DNA from: Rhytidiadelphus loreus
Lineage: Eukaryota; Streptophyta; Bryopsida; Hypnales; Hylocomiaceae
Length of the DNA stretch: 64,000 nucleotides
Direction: 5' to 3'
Assembly: GCA_947034895.1 (NCBI GenBank)
Contig: OX344761.1
Span: 80,059,839-80,123,838, forward strand
The stretch's first letter is position 1; each line of letters starts with the position of its first letter. Of the stretch, positions 1 through 11,827 are shown piece after piece. A model generated the notes under the pieces. That model did not search any database. It was given only the letters and a program-made list of their open reading frames with translations, and was not told the DNA's origin. Position numbers and translations under genes: made by a program.

Positions 1-2100
1 AAAAACAATTACTCAATGGGCTATTTGTCAAATTGTATATATTGAATATGGCCTTTTACACATTGTTATGCAAAGTGTAACAACTTTTGAATTCAAATGT
101 TCTTGGTCCTTTTTGATTCTGTAGTATATAATGGAAGCAAGGAAAATAAGAAAATGAAAATAAATTAGTTGGTAATTGATGTTGAAGACTTGTATTATTT
201 CTTGAATAAAATGTGCTAGTATGCAATTGAAAGGAGTTTTACTTTCATGGTCATTGAATTCAAATAGTTGTTTTTTCAATCTCTAAAAAAATGTAAGTCA
301 TACATCATTTACATTCTCTTATTATTTTTTCTATTTCCAAAAATAAAAGCAAGTTGGTTTTTTTTTCCTATTTATTCTAATTCAAATATAGGAAACATAA
401 ATTTTATACTTTTTTATACTTTTCCTTTTTATTCGTACTTTACCTATTTCAAAATAGATGAGAGATGTTTTTATTTATTTATTTAACCTTTTTCGCTCTC
501 TTCCTATTTATTTTATTTGGAAAAAAGGAAGTTCATTGACTTCTTGCCACCATTTTTTTTTTTTTTGACAATGAAACAAGAGTGGATATTGCAAAAAAGA
601 TATGTAGCCATAATCTTTGTCATTTATTAAACATGCAATTCGAGAAAACTTGAATGAATTCAATAATAAATGTAAATCTGGTTTTACCATATATATTATT
701 CCTAGTAGCATCATGTTTTCCTACCATATTCTTTTTTTTGGTATATGTCATCCAAATTGATAAAAACACACATTCTTTCATAGATGGTTGGAGTATGATA
801 TAAGTCCAACAATGACTTTCATTTATAGATTTGTGTCCATACAAGAAATTTAGTTATTAGGCATGTAATTTACCAAAATTAGTGTGTGTAACATAGTATG
901 TAATTTGAGTCTACATCCAAAAATACATAATGAAAATCTCATGTCAAAACAATTACAAAGACATTATTGTTACAATTGCAATGGTTAATAATCATAACAT
1001 TGGTTATTAACAATTGAATTAGTTATTAACAATAAAATTAGTCATTAACAATGAAATTAGTCATTTACAATAAAATTAAGAATTAACAATGAAATTAATT
1101 AATAACAAAAAAATTGGTTAACAACAACTTCTTCTAAAACAATTGCAAAGATTTAACTTCTGTTCAGATAATCAATAAGGAATCCATTTGTACCACAACC
1201 CACCTCAACCCTAATGGCTCCCCAAATATAGTATAAAGTATAAACTAGTATTCCATAAATTTTGCAACACAAATGGGATTGAGCTCACAATCCGTTTTTT
1301 TTCCCTTGCGATTTGGTGCTCAAAAGCAACAAAAAATTTAGGCTAGCTATAAGCTATAGGAATTTTTTAGGAAAATTTTGGATGAAATTGCTAGAAAAAC
1401 TTCAACTTCTAGAAAAATCTTTGATGAAATCGCCACAATGTAAATGAAAATAGAATTTTAGATACGTAGTATCACATTTTCTATCTAGTACGTGGACGAA
1501 TGTTGAAGCTTGGAGCCCCTCCGTAACATTTAGTATCACCACTTTTCCAACGCAAGGAAAAATGAAAATGAAAATATCACAATCTATAAACATGATCATA
1601 TAGAGTTGAAGTGCTAGGGTTTTTTTGGAGAAAAAATAAGGAGGGACAATGTTTTGGAATCTATTTTCAATTTAATATTTACAATCCATATTTGGCAGAA
1701 TCTTAGAAATAAATTAGTTATGATTTGCAACGAATATATGGTGGAAAAATAAAACTTTTTTCCATTTGATTGAAGATTCTGAATGGCTGCAACTAGTTTT
1801 CGAATGGCATCAAGTCAAATAAAGAAAAATATCAATTCTTCATCAAACATATTGTGGTGTTTTTTTGTAGAAAGACTACTCTTAATACGTTTTTTATTTT
1901 TTGTGCAGGAATATTTCATATGTGCATGGCTTTAGATCTTAGTGACATGTTCAGAAAACCTCCTATATACTTAATGATTGATCTACAACAATTAATTCCT
2001 CCCTCACAATCACTCACTAGTCACAAACATCAATCCTAAATCCAAGTACACAAAGCACAATTCAATACTCTAAGTTCTCAAAAGTACAATGGAGCATTCC
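1..2100. other. AT-rich intergenic stretch
   Basis: No open frame here has coding character; the short frames are low-complexity and AT-driven. Apart from a small tandem array near 1.0-1.1 kb I see no gene or mobile element. Confidence 0.6.
1000..1135. repeat. Short AT-rich tandem repeat (~24 bp unit)
   Basis: About five imperfect copies of a unit resembling attaacaatgaaattagt follow one another. Copies differ by a few bases. It looks like simple local slippage or duplication. Confidence 0.7.
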
Positions 2101-2214
2101 CAAAAATGCATGGGTCTAACGTACATACACCCCGCCCTTCCGACCCACCATCTACCCTTCTGACCCACTGTCCGTTCCTTAAACCTGTCGTCTGGCCTTC
2201 CGACCGTCCGTCCG

Positions 2215-3030
2215 ACCCTCTGCCGACCACAGTAAAATGTCTTAAAACATGATTTTTAGACCTCTTTTACGCATAGTAAAATGTCTTTTTTCAAAAGACT
2301 TTGAACTACAAAAACGTTGAAAATGAAGTCAAGTTCCACCTCCAAGAATCTGTTTTAAGTTTCAACCTTCCAGCAAAAAGTTATGGACGATTTTCTAAGG
2401 CAGTGTTTGAAAATGGCCAAAAAAATGCCGTCCTCTCCTTCGACTCCTATCCACCCATCTCACCACCCAAAGGACCTTCAAGTCTCCAATCCGCCATCCG
2501 CCCTTCCCACCCGCTGTCCGCTCCTCCGACCCACCGACTGCTCCTGCGACTCGTTGTCCGCCCTTCCAACGGCCCATCCGACCCTCTGCCAACCGCAGTA
2601 AAATGTCTTAAAACATGATTTTTAGACCTCTTTTACGCATAGTAAAATGTCTTTTTTCAAAAGACTTTGAACTACAAAATTGTTGAAAATGAAGCCAAGT
2701 TCCACCTCCAAGAATCCGTTTTAAGTTTCAACCTTCCAACAAAAAGTTATGGACCATTTTCTAAGGCAGTGTTTGAAAATGGCCAAAAAAATGCCGTCCT
2801 CTCCTTCGACTCCCATCCACCCATCACACCACCCAAAGGACCCTTCAAGTCTCCAATCCGCCATCCGCCATTCCCACCCGCTGTCCACTCCTCCGACCCA
2901 CCGACTGCTCCTGCGACTCGCCGTCCGCCCTTCCGACGGCCCGTCCGACCCTCTGCCAACCGTAGTAAAATGTCTTAAAACATGATTTTCAGACCTCTTT
3001 TACGCATAGTAAAATGTCTTTTTTCAAAAA
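2215..3030. repeat. Tandem repeat, ~366-bp unit
   Basis: The landmark agtaaaatgtcttaaaaca recurs at about 2231, 2597 and 2964, a period of 366-367 bp. Each unit has a CCGYCC-rich half and an AT-rich half containing ccaagaatcYgttttaag. The open frames of 60-105 codons over this stretch are products of the C-rich half on both strands and are not taken as genes. The array runs into the left arm of the large inverted repeat. Confidence 0.85.
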
Positions 3031-5350
3031 AAATTGAACTACAAAAACGTTGAAAATGAAGTCAAGTTCCACCTCCAAGAATCCGTTTTAAGTTTTAAGT
3101 TTCAACCTTCCAACAAAAAGTTATAGACCATTTTCTAAGGCTATTTTTGATAATGGCCAAAAAAACGTTGTCTTCTACTCCTCTCCTCCGACCCCCCGTT
3201 CGCCATCTAACCACTCGTCCGCCTATTGTACCCTCCATCCAGTTGTATTGTATTAATGAATTTTAAAAAGTATAGATTCGCTTTTCAAGACTTCTATTTA
3301 ATACTACAAAGTACAAACATCCTATATAGCATTTATGTATACAAAGGAAGGATAATCCAAGTTAAACTTTCACACATTGAAATATGCACTATAATTGTTA
3401 TACCCTAAACCCTAAATCTTAAACCCTAAATCCTAGACCCTAGACCCTAAACCTTGAATTTTACATTAGTGAACAAACACATTGCTTTAATGTGCAAAAT
3501 ATGTTTGACTTCTAATTCCCTTAAAATGTGATTATCATGATGTACTACATATGGATTTTTGCATAGTTCATAAGCTTATTCATATATGTTGTCAACATGT
3601 TCTTGATATTTTCTACATCAATTATGATGTGCCAATTTACAAATGTCAAACATACAATTATAATTTGAAGTTTTTTTTCTTTAAGTTTTGTTGTAAAATG
3701 CATTAATAGTTTGAAACATCAAAGTATACATAGTACAAGCAATTATATTATTTTATAATTGTATTACAAGATGCTACAAAAAATGCGAAGAATTTGCCAT
3801 TAAAAGTTTAGAGAAGTATCTCAGTATCTTTACAAATATTAGACATCATCTCAAAAAATAGTCTTTTAACTTTCCCCAAAAAATTCAATACTACTATCAA
3901 TATACATTAACAAAACCAAAGAAATTAGTACAAATATAAATATAAATGTATACCACAAACTTATAACCAAAGAATTGCAGAAAGACTATAAAATAATGCA
4001 TTTACAAATGATTTTATAGAAAATTCCGTAATTTAAAACCTTGAAGAATACAATATCGATTGGATTAAAAGACAAAAAACTATATAGTTTGACTTTTAGT
4101 AATATATATAATTAAACAAGCATGCTAGATCTCCCACAATATAATTGCAATAAAATCTCTTGTCTAATTAAATAATGATCAATTCAATCTTCTTAAGTAA
4201 AAATAAGGAACCCAAAAGTGTTGAAGGGATCATATGAGGGGCCATCATGTATTCATGTTCGACAAAGGTCGGTTATGTTTTAAACTATTCAAGCACCAAT
4301 ATTTTTCATATGAGATATATAATTGACGATTTACAATTTATAGGTATAAGCGTGTAGGAAAACAACTTCAATAATATTTTTGTTCTATAAATGCAATAAT
4401 TTATCTTGAACAACATTAAATTATATTAAAATATTTAAAGCATTTTTTGTAGCATCTTGTAATACAATTATAAAATAATATAATTGCTTCTACTATGTAT
4501 ACTTTGATGTTTCAAACTATTAATGCATTTTACAACAAAACTTAAAGAAAAAAAACTTCAAATTATAATTGTATGTTTGACATTTGTAAATTGGCACATC
4601 ATAATTGATGTAGAAAATATCAAGAACATGTTGACAACATATATGAATAAGCTTATGAACTATGCAAAAATCCATATGTAGTACATCATGATAATCACAT
4701 TTTAAGGGAATTAGAAGTCAAACATATTTTGCACATTAAAGCAATGTGTTTGTTCACTAATGTAAAATTCAAGGTTTAGGGTCTAGGGTCTAGGATTTAG
4801 GGTTTAAGATTTAGGGTTTAGGGTATAACAATTATAGTGCATATTTCAATGTGTGAAAGTTTAACTTGGATTATCCTTCCTTTGTATAAATAAATGCTAT
4901 ATAGGATGTTTGTACTTTGTAGTATTAAATAGAAGTCTTGAAAAGCGAATCTGTACTTTTTAAAATTCATTAATACAATACAACTGGATGGAGGGTACAA
5001 TAGGCGGACGAGTGGTTAGATGGCGAACGGGGGGTCGGAGGAGAGGAGTAGAAGACAACGTTTTTTTGGCCATTATCAAAAATAGCCTTAGAAAATGGTC
5101 TATAACTTTTTGTTGGAAGGTTGAAACTTAAAACTTAAAACGGATTCTTGGAGGTGGAACTTGACTTCATTTTCAACGTTTTTGTAGTTCAATTTTTTTT
5201 GAAAAAAGACATTTTACTATGCGTAAAAGAGGTCTAAGAATCATGTTTTAAGACATTTTACTGCAGTCGGCAAAGGGTCGGACGGGCCGTCAGAAGGGCG
5301 GACGGCGGGTGGGAAGGGCGGATGGCGGATTGGAGACTCGAAGGGTCCTT
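2834..5350. repeat. Large inverted repeat: arms 2834-3785 and 4441-5350, spacer 3786-4440
   Basis: The sequence from 2834 to 3785 reappears in reverse complement at 5350-4441. The arms are nearly identical over their inner ~720 bp, with only a few substitutions visible. An extra ~36 bp sits in the C-rich part of the left arm. Both arms carry the same degenerate telomere-like CCCTAAA run. The 655-bp spacer is AT-rich and shows no gene. High arm similarity implies a recent inverted duplication, unless the assembly misjoined there. Confidence 0.9.
3398..3460 (+). repeat. Degenerate telomere-like CCCTAAA run
   Basis: Several imperfect CCCTAAA/CCCTAGA units occur in a row (ataccctaaaccctaaatc and following). 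The plant telomere repeat is TTTAGGG. The mirror copy is at about 4768-4825. It is too short and decayed to be a telomere and is probably an interstitial trace. Confidence 0.75.
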
Positions 5351-5850
5351 TTGTACTTTGTAGTATTAAATAGAAGCCTTGAAAAGTGAATCTGTACTTT
5401 TTAAAATTTATTAATACAATACAACTGGATGGAGGGTACAATAGGCGGACGAGTGGTTAGATGGCGAACGGGGGGTCGGAGGAGAGGAGTAGAAGACAAC
5501 GTTTTTTTGGCCATTTTCAAACATAGCCTTAGAAAATGGTCCATAACTTTTTGCTGGAAGGTTGAAACTTAAAACGGATTCTTGGAGGTGGAACTTGACT
5601 TCATTTACTGCGGTTGGCAGAGGGTCGGACAGGCCGTCGGAAGGGTGGACGGCGGGTTGGAGGAGTGGACGGCAATTTTTTGGTCATTTTCAAAAACAGC
5701 CTTAGAAAATTGTTCATAATTTTTTTTTGGAAGGTTAAAACTTGAAATGGATTTCAGGAGGTAAAACTTGGCTTCATTTTCAACGTTTTTGTTTGTTGGA
5801 ATAAGACATTTTACTATGCGTAAAAGTGATCTGAAAATCATGTTTTATGT
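5350..5850 (-). repeat. Truncated further copies of the 2.2-5.3 kb repeat
   Basis: From about 5353 the sequence repeats the 4910-5170 part of the right arm, jumping in mid-unit after ggtccttttg. More degraded copies of the ccaagaatc/taaaatg unit follow. This shows at least two rounds of rearrangement after the tandem array formed. Confidence 0.75.
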
Positions 5851-6059
5851 CTTTTACTGTAGTCGGACGGAGGACTAAGAAGACTGCAATCTTTGGAGAT
5901 GTCCCATAGTTGGAGTTTTTGTCCAAATTGCATGTATTATATACCATTGGAAAGCTATGAATGATATCTTTCCAATGGTATATTATGGTGCACATGAATG
6001 TGAACAGAGCGTCCGATGGTTAGGCGTTTGACTAGATGAGCGAACGTTATCGATTCATG

Positions 6060-6530
6060 TGTTTTGCCGTCCGCTCGTCCGTGCGCACCGACTGTAAGGC
6101 CGACCTCGTGGCCGTCCGCATGCCCGGTCGACCGCGTAGCCATCCGCCCTGTCGACTTTATAGCCGTCCGCATGGCCGTCCGCCCTGTCGACTTATTGGC
6201 CGTCCGCTTGGCCGTCCGCTTGGCCGTCCGCCCTATCGACTTCATGGCCGTCCACTTGGCCGTCCGCCTTGTCGACTTCATGGCCGGCCGCCCAGCCAAC
6301 CGCCATGTTGACTTCATGGCCGTTCGCCACTCCGCCCAGCCGACCGCATGTGCGTCAGTCCGTCGAAAATCCCGGTCGGCCCGTCCGCTCTCCGCTATCC
6401 GTCGGAAGCTTCGGTCGGCCCGTCTGCGATCTACCCATCCGCTCGATGCCGTCAGAAGTTTTGGCCGTCCGCCCGTCCAGCGGTCGGACGGTAGTCACTG
6501 CCAGGTATGTCAAAAGACGTCCCAAGGTCA
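6060..6530. repeat. GCCGTCCGC-rich short tandem array
   Basis: Multiple imperfect copies of tggccgtccgcYYkgtcgac occur back to back. Composition is sharply GC-richer than the flanks. Overlapping frames on both strands (up to 199 codons, rich in Arg, Pro and Val) arise from the repeat and are not accepted as genes. Confidence 0.8.
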
Positions 6531-6659
6531 ATGCCCGCGGACTCTGGACGTCCAGCATCACACCCGGACGCCCTGTCAACTCTGCTTACCGAGGTCAAAG
6601 GTACTCCTGTCGGGCACTGCAATTATGAAATTGTCCCCTAAGCCCTTCCCAACTAGAGA

Positions 6660-7260
6660 ATGAACAAAGAGTCGAATTGTATCCTCCAATTGCGCCAATC
6701 TCCCTCCTATCTCCGAAGTTGATGCTTGCAAGTCTTGTATGTCTTTAGAGTAGTCTGTGGTGCCCTTTTTTTATTCCGCTACACATCATGCATATTCCTT
6801 CTGAGTGACTTCTTTCACTTCTCCTTCATAAGGTATGCGCTTCAACAGAAGTGTCTGTCACATACCATTAGACGGTGGAAATTCAGACAAAGTAAAATCA
6901 ATGATGGACACTCATACAAAGGCGGGCATTGTCATTTTGGCCGACCTTACCTTAGACACGTCATTTGCATTCAAAACTTCTGACATCTTCATAGACGTCA
7001 ATAACATCTGTTGTAGACAATGATTTTAGATGTCGGAGAACACATCTATGACAACATGGCCCTTGCCAAATATGAAGATGCCATAAGAAAAAAAAATCGT
7101 GCCTAAAAACAATGAATTATCACACACGAATGCTTGTCTTCCTTACTAGTTTGTTGATCATTGTCTTCTCGATGGCCCTCATATGTGATTCCTTTGAGGC
7201 CTTCCCCTTGGAAATGATCAAAATTTGGAGTTGATGAGATTATGGTGTTTGAACATTTAT
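6660..7260. other. Intergenic sequence, no recognisable gene
   Basis: Only short frames are present and no family signature is visible. It lies directly upstream of the gypsy polymerase fragment and may be decayed sequence from the same element. Confidence 0.4.
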
Positions 7261-7304
7261 GCAGACGATATGGAAGAAAACCTAACCCTAAAAAGTAGAT
7301 GCAA

Positions 7305-7675
7305 TTGGAAGAATGAAGGCTTGTAGCAATGTCACCAAAGGAAGGAAGGTTCTAGGAGTATGCATCTTCTATCAGATTTGGATTCTCCATTTTGCTCACA
7401 TATCAAAACCTCTTTACAAGTTATTGAGGAAAAGAAACAAATTTGTGTGGCAACATGAGCAAGATTTGGTTTTGAAAGAGTTGAAGAAGATTTTGAAGTC
7501 ACCATCGGTTCTAAAACAAGTTGATTATGAAAGCGGTAGACTGGTGATTGTGACTCTTGATACAAACCTAATAACCATTGGATGGGCTATTCGACAAGAT
7601 GATGCAGAAGGAAGAAGATTTGCCATCCGATTTGGAGCAAGGATCCTTACAGAAAAACAGAAAGCATATCTGTGA
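7305..7675 (+). pseudogene. Ty3-gypsy reverse transcriptase/RNase H fragment
   Basis: A 120-codon open stretch matches the junction between the reverse-transcriptase thumb/connection region and RNase H of Ty3-gypsy polyproteins. Visible signatures are an FYQIWILHFAHISKPLYKLL-type block, a KFVWQHEQ block, and the start of the RNase H fold with VDYESGRLVIVTLDTN followed by IGWAIRQDD. The YxDD catalytic box and the rest of RNase H and integrase are missing, and the frame ends in TGA. It is an isolated remnant, not a functional polymerase. It may or may not belong to the retroelement that follows. Confidence 0.85.
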
Positions 7676-7679
7676 GCCC

Positions 7680-9230
7680 TCAAGTTGGCACTTGGAACTT
7701 TGAACTTATTTTTCGCGATTTTTAGTTAATTTTTGAGTGAAAAATAGGAAAAAATATATAAAAATACAATTATTATGGGTTTTGGTAGAAGTCCCTACCA
7801 AAGAGGTGTGTACTGGCCTTAAATGCGTGAAACACGTAAGACGTTACATTTTCACTAATTTTAGGTCTTATTAGTAGAAATAAGTAGTTAAGTCAGTAAT
7901 TCCGAGCGATGTAAGAATTTGACAATTAACCAGTCCTAGTGTCTTGTTCATGTAATACAACAGTTATAAGTATACATCTAACAAACTGGTTAAAAGTTAG
8001 AGTCTAGTCAGAGTCAGTCCAAATCCAACTCGAAAGAGTTAGATTTATTGTTTGCAGGTAATTTTGAGAAATACAGTCATTCACAGACCAAGATGGAGGA
8101 AATAATGATTGGAACATACAGAGAGGTTCTTTTCTAGGTCAAAGCATGCCAGGAGGTCAAATAGAAGCCCGATCATCCAAGATTCCCCTGGTATCAAGAA
8201 TAATTTCCCCTCCAGGTGGAAATTATTAAAGAATTGCTAAAAATAGCATTCTTATTGGAGATTTGGTTTTGCCCTTAGTTGATGGACATCTTGTAGAAGA
8301 TTGCCCAAAAGTTTCGGGATTTTACAAAACTCCACGATGACTCCATGAGAAGTCAACCGCTTAAAACTACATTCGTAAATTCCTAGAAATTACCAATGTT
8401 GCGGTAAAATCTCACTAAAAATTAGGATAGTGTTTTGTGTGCCAATAAAGAGCCCTGTCAAGTTTGAAGACATTCCGACATTCCCAAGTACCAGAATTAG
8501 AACCGACAGCGAATTTTACAAGAATTTACAACTTGGCGGCGGGTTGACCGGCGAACCAGGAGCTAGTGGTGTCCGAACGGAGCGTTTCAAGGGTCAAATC
8601 TTACTCCCACGAATATTCTAAACCACCCAGGACCGACAGTTTCATCAAAAGACGCAAACTCCAAAAGTTAGCTTTTTAACTTTTGTTCTAAGTTACCGTG
8701 ACTCAAATTTGCGCTTTAAAACAGCTGGAGAGGTAGGGGTAAGGGGTCCTTTAGGATAATTGAGGTCTTCTGAACGCGATGGCGCAGTTTGTTTTCAGTT
8801 TCGAGTTGTCCCTCAAAAGATAGAGAGGGTCAGCCCTTAGTTTGACTTTTAAAAGGTAATTTTTGATTAATCTGGGTTGATTTTGCAAATATCTCTTGTA
8901 AAATCGAAGATTGGATTTGCCCAAGATACTTGTCTTGCGTAAGAAGCCATCTTTTGGACTAAAGAAAGCCAATTTAGAACTAACCCTAGATTAAAACACA
9001 AAATATCTCGGTTAATTAGGTAGGTTTTCAAAATATCTTTGGGAAAATCAAATATTTGATTTGGGAAAAGATTCTAAGGCCATTTAGGGCCTAGAAGGAA
9101 CTCGCTTGAGAACCTTCCTTCCCATTAAACAAAGATTATTTTGAAAATACGTTTAGGTAGTTTAGCAAAATATCTAGATTGAAAGTAAAAGATAATTTAC
9201 GAACAACTTACCGGGGAGGGGCCGGGAGCG
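7680..9230 (+). other. U3/LTR-like region upstream of a TATA box
   Basis: No protein gene is visible. Because it lies directly before a good TATA box and a long leader, I infer it is promoter (U3-like) sequence of the retroelement. No second copy that would prove an LTR is present in the window, so the LTR boundary is not assigned. Confidence 0.3.
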
Positions 9231-9243
9231 AGTATATAAGGCC
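9230..9243 (+). promoter_or_regulatory. Candidate TATA box of the retroelement transcript
   Basis: The string gagtatataaggccc sits in a locally GC-rich context after a purine/GC tract (ggggaggggccgggagc). Transcription would start about 9262-9272. No coding region interrupts the following 2.5 kb, which fits a long leader. Confidence 0.55.
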
Positions 9244-9927
9244 CTTCCTCGAGGTTGTTCGTGGCCCTCATTCTTTGTTTCATTCTTGTTGTTGCTCTTG
9301 TCGTGCTACCGACACTTGTCGGAGCACTTTTTAAAGCCAAATTTTGGCTATTTTCTTCTATTTTCTTGTTCTCTTTTGTACTTTGAAGGTCCGGAGGGCC
9401 CCTTCAAAGCTTTGTTTTCTTTCCTTGTTTGAATTTGGAGGCTTTAAGCCCCAAAACTTTGCTTTTCAAGAGTTTAGGTGGAGGAAATCCCCTAACTCTA
9501 GTGTTGTTTGTGTTAACTAACTTATTTCTTGAATTTGGAGGCTTCAAGCCCCAAAACTTTGATATTTTGGGAGTTGTGGGCATAGTGTCCAAACTGTACT
9601 TTGATTTTATTGTTCTTTTGGATACTAACCAACCATTTGTGCGAATTGATACTAGTTTGTGAACTTTAAACTTTAAAGCGGCAAGGCTGGACTTTGCCAA
9701 AAGGGTTTAAGAATCACCACGTGCCAAAACTCGTTGTATAACGGGTGTTTGGTTTGAATAGTTGCTAATGTTCGGTTAAACACGGTCATGTGTACCTCCT
9801 TTAGTAATTAAACTTAAAACTTTGCTTTGAATTTTGGAAATTAGTTTTTATTGTTCGGTTAAACACTGTCATGTGTACCTCCTTTAAGAATTAAGTTTCA
9901 AAATACTAGTTTGATCCTTGAATACTG

Positions 9928-10345
9928 GTTATTCCTGGGGTTGCTCCCACACGGCGGAGCTTTGACTTTGAAACCTGGAAACGGGTACTTGAAACTTAAG
10001 TTGTCAGTTATTTCCTGGGGTTGCTCCCACACGGCAGAGCTTTGACTTTGAAACCTGGAAACGGGTACTTGAAACTTAATGTTGTCAGTTAATTCCTGGG
10101 GTTACTCCCATACGGCGGAGCTTTGACTTTGAAACCTGGAAACGGGTACTTGAAACTTAAAGTTGTCAGTTAATTCCTTGGGTTGCTCCCACACGGCGAA
10201 GCTTTGGCCTTTGGGATTAAAATTACCCTTCGCAGAAAACACTAACTTGTGGTTTGCACGGCGGAGCTTTGATATTAAAAGGTTACAATTTGCTTTTAAA
10301 CTGACCATTTGATCGTAAATTTAGCCCGCATGGCGAAGCTTTGAA
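9928..10345 (+). repeat. ~80-bp tandem repeat in retroelement leader
   Basis: Four copies of a unit beginning cctggggttgctcccacac and containing acggcggagctttgac start near 9934, 10014, 10095 and 10176. Two partial copies of the cggcggagctttg core follow near 10258 and 10328. Smaller duplications occur just upstream: gaatttggaggctttaagcc twice (9428, 9532) and ttcggttaaacacggtcatg twice (9769, 9854). Confidence 0.85.
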
Positions 10346-10679
10346 CCAAAGGAATCAACGGAATAAGGTTCTTTTGAAACCTATTTAAAGTCCAAGAGCC
10401 TTGAATTTATTTATCTTTTGCTTGTGTGAGTTGTGGGGGTATTGGTCCTTCCAAACTCATGATTGTTAGTTGTTAGATTGTTTTATCTTTATTTTGAAGC
10501 TCTTAAAATTAGTTAACATAATCATTGCCAAAATAATTATTTTTCCATCTCGTTGCTTCCTTTTGCTTGGTTTTATTTGGTTTTTATCTCTAAGAAAAGG
10601 TGTGTTTATTTTGTTAAAAGTTAACCCAAAAATTCAGAATTTGGGCCAGCCAGAAGAAAGCCAGATCAGCCCAAAGGCA

Positions 10680-10965
10680 TTCAGCCAGCCCGTGAAGACA
10701 GATCGGGTAAGGCTGGGTTAACAAGGGCGGGCTGACCAAACGTTGGGTTAACAAAGGCGGGGCGACGAGACAACTGGGAACGCCGACAGGGGAACGCCGA
10801 CGGGGGAACGCTGGACGACGGGAACGACGGGGGAACGCTGACTGACGGGGCAGCGTGGACAAACGGAGTGTTGAGGACGGTCGACGTTGGAGGACGACCA
10901 ACCAGCTGCCGACACGTGGCATACGGGGAAGGGACGAAACTCCAGCAACCACCGTCTGAGGAGCG
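10680..10965. repeat. GC-rich leader segment with short gggaacgcygac repeats
   Basis: About six imperfect copies of a 12-bp unit (gggaacgccgac and variants) lie between 10768 and 10850. Open frames on the minus strand are produced by the repeats. A consensus-like 5' splice site (GTAAGT) at 11049 follows the segment. Confidence 0.6.
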
Positions 10966-11827
10966 GAGGAGCAGCATTCAGCAGTTAGTAGTTCAATACA
11001 GCAGTTCAACAGGCAACAACAACGACATATCAAGCCTGCTTGAAATCAGTAAGTGAATCTCACGTTGGGTTACAAAACTCAGAACATCAAAATCATTCAT
11101 GGTTGGCCGTTGCTTAGCCACAACCAACATTTAAGTGTTCAACCAAATTTTGAACACTAAACTTCGAGTTGAAATCCTCATATCTAACCTTACAAATTGA
11201 CACCATACCTCTCTCAACTCTTGTGAAACTAAATAATAAGAACCTTAAGGGAAGAAGAGAACTAATAGAGAAGGGAATAGAAGGCATTAAAACACGTGAA
11301 GAATTAGAAGACTAAAAAACTATTAAGGTAAGAATCTAACTATTCATCAACTAATTGTTTTGGCATTGTTTATTTGTTTTTTATTCTTTTACTATTCATT
11401 TGGATTGTCGTTCATCCTTTTATTCTTTTCCCTATTCATTGATAGATTTGTTTTAGATTATTTAAGATTATTTTATTAGAATACTATTCATTCGGTTGGT
11501 TTTAGTTATTAATTAGGATTCCAAAGCCAAATTAGTTGTTTGTTTGTAGTTTGGGGGATTTGTTTTATTAGGCCTAATAAGCCAAAACAATAAAAACAAA
11601 CAACAACTAATATCTTGGAATATTTAACAAAACAACTATTAAAAATTGGCAATCGAATAAAACTACTATTCATTGAAAACTTGGGAAAAATGAATTAAAC
11701 TTATCATTTAATTTAAATTCCTAAAATCAAAGGATTAGTTTTAAATTGCCAAAACTAACAAACTTGAACTTTTTAGATAGGTTTAGACACAATAATACTA
11801 AGATTTCTTTCAAATTTATGAAAGACA

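Noticed and set aside
2301..2985. Several ~70-105-codon frames
   Set aside because: They repeat with the 366-bp unit and occur on both strands.
3398..3460. Possible internal telomere
   Set aside because: Too short and degenerate, and mirrored within the inverted repeat.
6064..6663. 199-codon open frame and overlapping minus frame at 5955-6317
   Set aside because: Both come from a GC-rich short tandem array and have biased, repetitive composition on both strands.
7305..7675. Treating the RT/RNase H fragment as the polymerase of the downstream gag-protease element
   Set aside because: It lies upstream of gag in the same orientation, the wrong order for that element; it is more likely a separate remnant.
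10614..11033. 139-codon minus-strand frame
   Set aside because: Generated by gggaacgc-type repeats in the retroelement leader; no domain.
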